Positions 56,347 to 64,000 of a stretch of 64,000 bases of DNA are shown in pieces; the first letter of the stretch is position 1; each line of letters begins with the position of its first letter. The notes under the pieces are model-generated. The model was not told where the DNA came from. It saw only the letters and a program-made list of their open reading frames with translations, and made no database searches. The position numbers and the translations under genes were made by a program. The DNA comes from 40CM-4-68-19 sp036513415 (GTDB lineage: Bacteria > Myxococcota > Myxococcia > Myxococcales > 40CM-4-68-19), in contig DATBZA010000017.1 of assembly GCA_036513415.1 (NCBI GenBank), positions 6,975 to 70,974 of the forward strand, written 5' to 3'.

Positions 56347-56839
56347 ACGCGCTTCCGCGATCGCACCGTGCTGTTCGGCGACGCGGGCGGCGCGCTGGTG
56401 CTCCGGGCCGGCGAGGGCGAGCGCGGCATGCTCGGGTTCCAGCTCCACACGACGGATCGAACCTCAAGGACCTGTACAGGCCCAGGGGTCGGGTTCGCGC
56501 ACCGGCCGTTCGTCGACGAGGAGCAGGTCCGCAAGTGGCGTCACGTCCCGGAGATGAACGGCCGCGCGGCGAAGCAGCACCTCACGGTGGGGGACATCGA
56601 CCTGCTCATCGTCGCACCAAGCCAACCTGCCCATCAGCGAGGCAGTGCAGAAGGCGCTGGGGCTGCCGGACGAGCGCGTGTACAACAACATCCAGAAATA
56701 TGGGAACACGACGACGGCGACGATCCCGATCGCGCTCGACGAATGCCGCAAGAGCGGGCGCATCCAGTCCGGTCAATTGGTGTGTTTCGTCGGGCTGGGG
56801 TCTGGCTTCCACCGGGGCGCGGCACTCATGCGCGCCTAG
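56347..56839 (+). pseudogene. decayed 3' fragment of a KASIII gene (duplicate)
   Basis: This stretch aligns with 45070-45612 of the intact KASIII gene: the first identical bases are ACGCGCTTCCGCGATCGC, and the end (GFHRGAALMRA) is at the natural stop. It has lost about 51 bp (VFKLAVSRMPQAVRELC) and carries several small indels, including a frameshift at the catalytic His region (LLIVAPSQPAH in place of LLIAHQAN). The Asn and C-terminus remain readable in another phase. It cannot encode an active enzyme. Confidence 0.9.
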
Positions 56840-57026
56840 GCACGGGACAGGTCGCTGCACCTCGGCGGAGACGCCGGCTGCGAATGGACTGCGTCGATGT
56901 TGCTCCAGTTTTTGGGGGCAGGTCACCCGGGCCAATGCGACGATCGAAACTATTATAAGTTGTGTGTGATGTCATGAATTGGATCGCATCTAAACTGAGA
57001 CATCGCAGCAACCAAACGAGGCTCGA

Positions 57027-57674
57027 CTACGAGCGCTTCTTCCTCGAGCTCCCGGCCTTCTGTTCGAGCAGCTCGTAAATTTGTCGCAACTCTGGAGCTG
57101 AGTCAGCCGCGGCCCAATCGCGAGCGCGATCTAGCGCGGAGAGTTGCATCCACCCCGGAACCGTTGGGTCTGCGCCGTACTTGAGCAATAGCCGCACCAT
57201 CGCTTCATTTCCGCTTTGAACGGACTCATTTAGAGCGGTGTTTCCGATTCTTCGGTCATCATGCGCATCTACATCAGCGCTAGCTTCCAGAAGCATGGAC
57301 GCTTCTGCGATGTGTCCATTTTGCGCAGCGCAAATGAGCGGCGTGCGACTCAGGTCGTCAAACGCGTTGAGCGAGACCTTCCCGTCTGCGGAAAGCAACT
57401 CCTTCAGTGCTCCGGTGTAGCCATGCGCGGCGGCCAAATGCACTGATGTGCCCAATCCGCCTTGAGGTTGCTCCTCGGACACGCGAGCGCGTAGACGGAG
57501 CAAGCATCGGACGCAAGCCTCGGCGCGCTCGGGGCCGAGTTCAATCCCGGTTGCCAACGTAAGAACCGTCTCACCGTCCTCATCGCGGGCGTTCACGTCG
57601 GCGCCACCCTGTACTGAAGCCACAATGTCTTGTACCGAACCTGCGAGAACTGCCGCGCGCAGCGCTTCATCCAT
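57027..57674 (-). CDS. ankyrin-repeat protein
   Basis: 215 residues from the ATG at 57674; a longer upstream frame adds an unrelated Cys-rich segment. Four to five ankyrin units are visible, for example GGADVNARDEDGETVLTLAT, GTSVHLAAAHGYTGALKELLSA, SRTPLICAAQNGHIAEASMLLEASADVDAHDD and GNTALNESVQSGNEAMVRLLLKYGADP. Ankyrin repeats mediate protein binding. No signal peptide is seen, so it is cytoplasmic. In RHS and CDI islands such proteins sometimes act as immunity proteins, which would be consistent here, but this is a hypothesis. GC content is lower than in housekeeping genes nearby. Confidence 0.85.
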   Translation of the reverse strand: MDEALRAAVLAGSVQDIVASVQGGADVNARDEDGETVLTLATGIELGPERAEACVRCLLRLRARVSEEQPQGGLGTSVHLAAAHGYTGALKELLSADGKVSLNAFDDLSRTPLICAAQNGHIAEASMLLEASADVDAHDDRRIGNTALNESVQSGNEAMVRLLLKYGADPTVPGWMQLSALDRARDWAAADSAPELRQIYELLEQKAGSSRKKRS

Positions 57675-58038
57675 GGGGGCCCCTTTATAGAATGACCGGA
57701 ATTGGCACTGGAAACGGAAACGGAACAATGATCGGTGGTGGCCCCGGATTCGGGGACACCATACGCAACTCTGTTCCAACGCCAGTGGGGACAGCTAACG
57801 TCGCGACAAGGGTACTGCGGGCGGATGTCGACGAGTAGGACAGGGCGCATCATGCTGGCACGGGTTGCGTATGGTGTCCCCCGAACTGCGACTACACCGC
57901 GCATCGGCCGCCGTGTGCGAATGTAGTCGACGCCGCAACCGTCACAACTTGAGATTGCTCCATTGGTGCAACGGCGTGAAGCCTTCTGGGTCGGAAGCTT
58001 TGTCAAGGCAAACCTGATGTCGGAGGGTCGGCCTGTCG
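57675..58038. other. 364-bp intergenic region with a REP-like inverted doublet
   Basis: No gene is visible on either strand. Its main feature is the pair of inverted 18-bp arms at 57752-57769 and 57864-57881. The remaining sequence is unique and moderately AT-rich. It separates the ankyrin gene from the DUF4279-like gene, both on the minus strand. Confidence 0.6.
57752..57881. repeat. REP-like inverted repeat pair
   Basis: GGGGACACCATACGCAAC at the left and GTTGCGTATGGTGTCCCC at the right are perfect 18-bp reverse complements 94 bp apart. The right arm continues CCGAA where the left is preceded by TTC, so pairing extends with a single extra base. The GGGGACACCATAC core resembles REP elements mobilised by REP-associated tyrosine transposases, as remembered from other genomes. 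No transposase is in the window. Confidence 0.6.
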
Positions 58039-58455
58039 TCAACCGGTCCTTCGTCCTTCCTTGGCGTAAACCGTGACGATAACGTCCGCTCGGAGGCCAC
58101 CAAGGAGGGAAATCGCCTTCCGCGAAATCGTGAATCTCGCCTCGTGCGGCTCAGTGCCCGCCTGAATGCCGATATTGATCTCCCTCGACGCGCAGTTGCT
58201 CCAGATTGCTTGCGCCTCCGGTGCCAACCGCGTCAGCACACCAGCGAGTTCAACGATACCCCCGTCCGCGTCCTTTGGTTGGTGCGACAACTCTAGACTG
58301 ATCCGCCCAGGTTCCTGATGAACGACAATAAGAGTCGGGAACAGAGCACGCGCTAGCTCGTCCAGGTCGGCCGCTCCGACGAGATCGAGATCGATGTTGA
58401 GGAACTCCGTTCTAGACCGAGCTACGGCCTTGCCTGAACTCTTGCGGGCTGCCAT
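58039..58455 (-). CDS. DUF4279-like hypothetical protein
   Basis: 138 residues from the ATG at 58455, with AGGAGGG upstream. The segments FLNIDLDLVGAADLDELARALF, ISLELSHQPKDADGGIVELAGVLTRLAPEAQAIW and INIGIQAGTEPHEARFTISRKAISLLGGLRADVIVTVYA give alternating strand-helix order like that of DUF4279 proteins, which occur among immunity-type genes of polymorphic toxin islands. The match is by pattern only. It sits between the ankyrin gene and the patatin gene in the same direction. Confidence 0.55.
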   Translation of the reverse strand: MAARKSSGKAVARSRTEFLNIDLDLVGAADLDELARALFPTLIVVHQEPGRISLELSHQPKDADGGIVELAGVLTRLAPEAQAIWSNCASREINIGIQAGTEPHEARFTISRKAISLLGGLRADVIVTVYAKEGRRTG

Positions 58456-58619
58456 GTACCTACCCTCCTGAGCGGAATAGGTGTGACGCACGGTTGATTG
58501 GGGATTGATCCACTCGCATTCACCTAGCACCATCCACCCGTCACGCGGCTCATCAGACCACGATCTCCCAGCGCCTGCTTCGACAACCTCCGGCAGAGAT
58601 CCACCGCGGCATAGGGCAA

Positions 58620-59513
58620 CTACAGGACGGCGGAGACTGCGGACTGGGCATACCCCGCGTCGATCATCTTGCGCAGATTGCCGGGATCGAAGTCGAGCGA
58701 GTCGAATGGCAAAGGCTCGGTGGGCTGGAAGAGGCGGATCTTCACCTTCCGGTACTCCGGCCGGAGCTGTGACAGGTCGTTCTTGAGGCCGGCGATGCGG
58801 AGGTCCGCGCGGCTCACCTCGCCGTTCATGATGTCGATCGAGCGCAGCAGGATCTGCGGGATCGCGTGCGCACCCTGGACGTCGAAAGGCAACTTGGCGA
58901 AGGGATCCGAGGACAGCACCACGTCGATGTCGTCGGCGCCCGCCCGGATCGCCTCGCCCAGCGGCGTCACGTTGCGGAGGCCGCCGTCGGTCCACAGATC
59001 ACCGCCGATCGAAGCGGGCGTCAGCATCACCGGGAAGGCCGACGACGCGATCACCCATTCCGGGAGATCGGGAGTCTGCTCGTTCGCAACGAAGGTTTCG
59101 CCGGTGCCGAGCGAGACCGAGACGATCCGAAGCCGGCGGCCGGAGGCGCGCACGGCGCCGACGTCCAGACCCGCGCGGATCCACTTGTGGAGGGGTTCGG
59201 AGTCGTACACGGAGGTCTTCCAGAACGCTTCGACATTGCCGAACGGGAACCAGCGTTTGCGCACCTTCTCGGTGCTCACCGTGTCCCACAGCGCCCGCAG
59301 CTTCGCAGCGGCCTCGCGCGGCTGCCCAAGCGGCGTCTGCGCCAGGTACGCAGCGTTGATCGCGCCCACTGAGGTGCCGCAGAGCAAGTCGTAGTCGATC
59401 TGCTCGTCGCCCATCAGGCGCTGCAGCACGCCTACCTCGAATGCCCCCTTGCTTCCGCCGCCGGAGAGGACCAAGGCGCGCCGCGGCTTCCCCTCGATGC
59501 CTGGGACGCCCAC
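58620..59513 (-). CDS. patatin-like phospholipase family protein
   Basis: 297 residues from a GTG at 59513, two nucleotides after the methyltransferase stop. The oxyanion motif is GGGSKGAF (18-25), the nucleophile Ser48 lies in GTSVG, and the Asp176-Gly177 dyad lies in WTDGGLRN. It is a Ser/Asp-dyad acyl hydrolase acting on phospholipids or other lipid esters. No signal peptide is seen. The gene belongs to the operon MATE - DUF2277 - methyltransferase - patatin. A truncated copy lies at 46.3 kb. Confidence 0.95.
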   Translation of the reverse strand: MGVPGIEGKPRRALVLSGGGSKGAFEVGVLQRLMGDEQIDYDLLCGTSVGAINAAYLAQTPLGQPREAAAKLRALWDTVSTEKVRKRWFPFGNVEAFWKTSVYDSEPLHKWIRAGLDVGAVRASGRRLRIVSVSLGTGETFVANEQTPDLPEWVIASSAFPVMLTPASIGGDLWTDGGLRNVTPLGEAIRAGADDIDVVLSSDPFAKLPFDVQGAHAIPQILLRSIDIMNGEVSRADLRIAGLKNDLSQLRPEYRKVKIRLFQPTEPLPFDSLDFDPGNLRKMIDAGYAQSAVSAVL

Positions 59514-59515
59514 GG

Positions 59516-60172
59516 TCAGCGCTGCCCGCTTTCCGAGGGAGCCAGCACGACGAAGTACTGGTAGGGCAGGAACGTGTGCTCCTGGATCAGCCGGAGCCCG
59601 GCCGCCGCCGCATCGGCGAGGAACGCTTCGCGCGCGACCTTGTGCTCTGGCGGAGGACCCACCGGCAGCTCGCGCTTGTGGAAGTCCACGTTGGCGATGC
59701 GGCCGCCCGCCCTCAGCGCATGCGCGAGCCGGCGCAGGTACGCCGGGCCGTCCGGAAAGTGGTGGTACGTGTCGACGATGAGGATGAGGTCGCAGCTCGC
59801 CGCGGGCAGGAGCGCGTCGTCCGGCAGCGCGAGCACCGGCGTGACGTTGCGCGCGTCGGAGCTCCCTACGCGCTCCCGCAGTACGGCGAGGATGCGCGGC
59901 TCGACGTCGACGGCGTAGACGTGCCCGGCTCCGCCGACGGCGCGCGCCAGCCGCAGCGCGAAGTATCCGGGGCCGGCGCCGACATCGCAGGCGGCCTGCC
60001 CCGGGCGCAGGCCGAGCGCGCGCACCACCTCGTCTGGCTTCTGCCAGGCGGCGCGGGTGGGCTCCTCCATCCGCGCGACGTAGCCCTCCAGATCGGCCGG
60101 ATTGCCGTGCTGGTCCTTATGCCGGTCGTCCGAGGATCCGATCGCCATCAGGAATACCGCGAGGAAGACCAA
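59516..60172 (-). CDS. class I SAM-dependent methyltransferase with N-terminal leader
   Basis: 218 residues. The longest frame starts at a TTG (60172); an in-frame ATG at 60148 gives MAIGSSDDRH and would drop the leader (VFLAVFL). The SAM-binding motif I is ACDVGAGPGYFALRLAR, post-I is YAVDVEPRIL and motif II is LILIVDTYHHF. The methyl acceptor is unknown. If the leader is real, the enzyme is exported or membrane-anchored, which would be unusual. It is co-transcribed with its neighbours on both sides. Confidence 0.88.
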   Translation of the reverse strand: MVFLAVFLMAIGSSDDRHKDQHGNPADLEGYVARMEEPTRAAWQKPDEVVRALGLRPGQAACDVGAGPGYFALRLARAVGGAGHVYAVDVEPRILAVLRERVGSSDARNVTPVLALPDDALLPAASCDLILIVDTYHHFPDGPAYLRRLAHALRAGGRIANVDFHKRELPVGPPPEHKVAREAFLADAAAAGLRLIQEHTFLPYQYFVVLAPSESGQR

Positions 60173-60184
60173 GACGCGGCCGCG

Positions 60185-60463
60185 CTAAGTGCCTGCGCGC
60201 GGGAAACGCTTCGCGGAGCGGGCCCGCGCGAGCGCGGCGACTTCCTCGCGATCGCGGGGTGGGGCGTTGGTGACGAGCGAATCTACCAGCCGGCGGGCGG
60301 CTGCCGTCACCTCCTCGACCGCGCGATCGAAGGCCTCCGTGTTGGCCTTCGAGGGGTGCGAGAAGCCGCTCAGCTTGCGAACGAACTGGATCGAGGAGGC
60401 GCGGATCTCCTCGTCGGACGCCGGCGGTTTGAAGTTGAACAGCGTTCGGATGTTTCGGCACAT
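60185..60463 (-). CDS. DUF2277 family protein
   Basis: 92 residues from the ATG at 60463 with GGGAG upstream; a long frame that continues upstream antisense to the MATE gene is spurious. MCRNIRTLFNFKPPASDEEIRASSIQFVRKLSGFSHPSKANTEAFDRAVEEV is the DUF2277 signature. The family is of unknown function and is often annotated near methyltransferases. Spacing to the methyltransferase gene is 12 nt. Confidence 0.93.
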   Translation of the reverse strand: MCRNIRTLFNFKPPASDEEIRASSIQFVRKLSGFSHPSKANTEAFDRAVEEVTAAARRLVDSLVTNAPPRDREEVAALARARSAKRFPRAGT

Positions 60464-60489
60464 GGCGGGCTCCCTGGCGCGAACCTGGC

Positions 60490-61923
60490 TCAAACCATAA
60501 TCCGCTTCCACCGGCCGCGCCGGAAGATCGCTCCTGCGGCCAATGCCAGGGCCGAGAAGGAGATGGCGACCGCGAGGAAAGCGCCCCGGGGCCCCATGCC
60601 GAGCGGGACGGCGAGCACCCAGGCGAGAGGGAGCTCCCAAAGCCAGAAGATGACCAGGTTGAGCATCGTCGGCGTGAAGGTGTCGCCCGCCCCGTTGAAC
60701 GACTGCGAGAGCACCATTCCGTAGGCGTAGAAGGGAAAGCCGGCGGCGATGATGCGCAGGCAGTCGGTGCCGTACGCCAGCACCACCGGGTCGGAGGTGA
60801 AGGCGGAAACGATCGGTCGCGCGAACAGCACGAAGCAGAGACCGATGGCCGAGAGGAACGCGAGATCGTAGAGGCAAGCGCGCCAGACCGACTTCTCCCC
60901 GCGCTCGGGGTCGCGCGCGCCCAGGGACTGCCCCACCATGGTCGCGGCCGCGTTGCTCATCCCGAAAGAAGGCAGGAGCGCGAAGACGATGACGCGGATG
61001 CCGATGGTGTACCCGGCGAGCGCCTGCGACCCGAAGGTAGCGACGATCCGGACCAGGCCGATCCAGCTCGCCATCCCGACGATCGACTGGAGCGCGCCCG
61101 AGCCCGAGAGCCGCGCCACGGTCCGCATCACCGCCAGGTCGGGGCGCAGATGGCGCCTGCCCACCGCGATCCGCGATCCAGCCCTGAACAGCCGGCTGAT
61201 GGCATAGATCGCGCCAGTTCCCCGGCCAATGGTCGTTGCCACCGCGGCGCCGGTGACGCCCAGCTCCGGAAACGGGCCCAGCCCGAAGATGAAGCAAGGG
61301 CCAAGCACGATGTTGATAGCGTTCGCCAGCCAGAGGACCCGCATGGCGATGGCGGCGTCGCCGGCGCCGCGGAAGACCGCGTTGACCACGAACAGGACCA
61401 CGATGGTGGCCTCGCCGCCCAGCATCACGCGCGTGTAGCCCGAGCCGATCCGGAGCACGGCCGGTGAAGCGCCCATCAGGGCGAGCAGACGCGGCGCGAA
61501 GGCGACGCCGAGAGCGCCGAGGAAAACAGCGCCGGCCACGCCGAGCGCGATCGCCTGGACGGCGGACCGCGCGGCCCCTTCGCGGTCCATCTCCCCGATG
61601 CGCCGCGCGACGACCGCGGTGGTCCCGATGCCCAGACCCATCGCCAGGGCGTAAACGAGCGTGAGCATCGACTCGGTCAGCCCGACGGCGGCGACCGCGT
61701 CCGGGCCGAGCCGCCCGACGAAGAAGACATCGGTGACGGCGAAGACGCTCTCCATCGCCATCTCCAGCACCATGGGGACGGCGAGCAGGAGGATGGCGCG
61801 CCCGATCGGGCCCTGCGTGTAGTCCTGCTCCGAGCCGCGCAGGGCCTCGCGGACGTCGGACCAGAACCGGCCGCGCGGCGAAGCGGGAACGGCGGGGACT
61901 TTCATGTCGGCCTGATCGGCCAT
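60490..61923 (-). CDS. MATE family efflux transporter
   Basis: 477 residues from the ATG at 61923 with twelve predicted helices in two six-helix halves (about 40-250 and 270-460). LLLAVPMVLEMAMESVFAVTDVFFVGRLGPDAVAAVGL and VGQSLGARDPERGEKSVWRACLYDLAFL are typical of the MATE superfamily. It exports cationic drugs or metabolites using a sodium or proton gradient. It is the first gene of the operon that runs to the patatin gene. Confidence 0.95.
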   Translation of the reverse strand: MADQADMKVPAVPASPRGRFWSDVREALRGSEQDYTQGPIGRAILLLAVPMVLEMAMESVFAVTDVFFVGRLGPDAVAAVGLTESMLTLVYALAMGLGIGTTAVVARRIGEMDREGAARSAVQAIALGVAGAVFLGALGVAFAPRLLALMGASPAVLRIGSGYTRVMLGGEATIVVLFVVNAVFRGAGDAAIAMRVLWLANAINIVLGPCFIFGLGPFPELGVTGAAVATTIGRGTGAIYAISRLFRAGSRIAVGRRHLRPDLAVMRTVARLSGSGALQSIVGMASWIGLVRIVATFGSQALAGYTIGIRVIVFALLPSFGMSNAAATMVGQSLGARDPERGEKSVWRACLYDLAFLSAIGLCFVLFARPIVSAFTSDPVVLAYGTDCLRIIAAGFPFYAYGMVLSQSFNGAGDTFTPTMLNLVIFWLWELPLAWVLAVPLGMGPRGAFLAVAISFSALALAAGAIFRRGRWKRIMV

Positions 61924-62018
61924 CAGGGCATCCTAACCAGCGGACGTGCGGCCGCCGCGCACTCCGGGTCCGTTCCACTTACTTGCGGCAACCTCGCCGG
62001 AGTGCGAGGTTTACCGGC

Positions 62019-62231
62019 ATGGGCTTGGGAAAGCTTCTCGTCCTCGTGCTCGGCCTTGCCGCAGTGGCGTTCTCCGTGCGGTTGGCGCTGACCGGCACGG
62101 CAGGCCGCGACACTTCGGCCCACAGTGCGCCGCGCCGCCAGCTCGACAACGTCCGCGAGAAGGCGAAAGACCTGGAGCGCCAGAATCAGAACGCGGCGGA
62201 CGACCTCGCCCGCCGCGTCGGCGAACAGTAA
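62019..62231 (+). CDS. small membrane-anchored coiled-coil protein (70 aa)
   Basis: 70 residues from an ATG at 62019, where the hydrophobic helix (LGKLLVLVLGLAAVAFSVRLAL) begins at residue 3; an upstream in-frame ATG at 61983 adds an unlikely basic tail. The C-terminal half (RRQLDNVREKAKDLERQNQNAADDLARR) is a short amphipathic coiled coil. No family is recognised. It converges with the acetyl-CoA synthetase gene. Confidence 0.65.
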   Translation: MGLGKLLVLVLGLAAVAFSVRLALTGTAGRDTSAHSAPRRQLDNVREKAKDLERQNQNAADDLARRVGEQ

Positions 62232-62264
62232 GGATCGGCTACGCCTCGAAGCGGTCCCGCTCCA

Positions 62265-64000
<1,736 letters not shown>

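Noticed and set aside
56347..56839. A second functional KASIII gene
   Set aside because: It lacks the N-terminal half with the catalytic Cys, and has frameshifts at the His motif and a 51-bp deletion.

Overview
The window looks like chromosomal DNA from a high-GC member of the Myxococcota (deltaproteobacterial lineage). The reasons are very GC-rich coding sequence with strong third-position GC bias, many GTG starts, tightly overlapping ATGA operons, a DUF1844 protein, a secreted protein whose C-terminus resembles a MYXO-CTERM sorting tag, abundant TPR proteins, orphan histidine kinases and a very large RHS/YD-repeat protein. No rRNA or tRNA gene, CRISPR array or recognisable IS transposase was seen. 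The species cannot be named from sequence alone.

Layout. 0-7.6 kb: a TPR lipoprotein cut by the left edge, a small membrane protein, LemA, a thiE - class I amidotransferase - thiD operon, and a divergent operon for a small protein, an HtrA-like protease and a DUF1844 protein. 7.6-8.7 kb: a gene-poor stretch followed by a HigBA-type toxin-antitoxin pair. 8.8-16.5 kb: clpB, then a convergent TAXI-type TRAP transporter operon (receptor, DUF1850 protein, fused permease) downstream of a PAS histidine kinase. 16.6-24.2 kb: accessory genes, including a VOC protein, two decayed genes, a DMT exporter, an ArsR-SRPBCC operon with a nearly leaderless promoter, a zinc-ribbon protein with tandem C-terminal repeats, an enolase-superfamily enzyme, and a secreted acetamidase/formamidase-like protein overlapping a short TAXI-like protein. 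24.2-29.8 kb: truA, two SPFH proteins, membrane proteins, a GH18-like secreted protein and a DUF393 protein. 29.9-38.0 kb: 2-oxoacid dehydrogenase E1 alpha/beta, a porin-like protein, GNAT, rhodanese, amidohydrolase and a membrane histidine kinase. 38.0-46.3 kb: a molybdopterin oxidoreductase, rpsO-terminator-pnp, a UMF1-family MFS protein, a ketoacyl synthase III (KASIII) and a CPBP protease. 58.6-64 kb: a patatin / methyltransferase / DUF2277 / MATE operon, a small membrane protein and acetyl-CoA synthetase cut by the right edge.

The most unusual part is 45-59.5 kb. A 3036-residue secreted protein carries nine Ig-like repeats, a fibronectin III domain, a transthyretin-like domain, an NHL-type propeller and a YD/RHS shell. 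This order closely parallels animal teneurins. It ends in a separate C-terminal tip of about 134 residues, followed 43 nt later by an AT-richer gene for a small two-helix zinc-ribbon membrane protein, a candidate immunity partner. This 9.65 kb module lies exactly between the breakpoints of a partial duplication. On its left are an intact KASIII gene and a 3' fragment of the patatin gene. On its right are a decayed 3' fragment of the KASIII gene and the intact patatin gene. Between the right-hand copies sit an ankyrin-repeat protein, a DUF4279-like small protein and a REP-like inverted doublet, which would fit an accumulating island of toxin or immunity genes.
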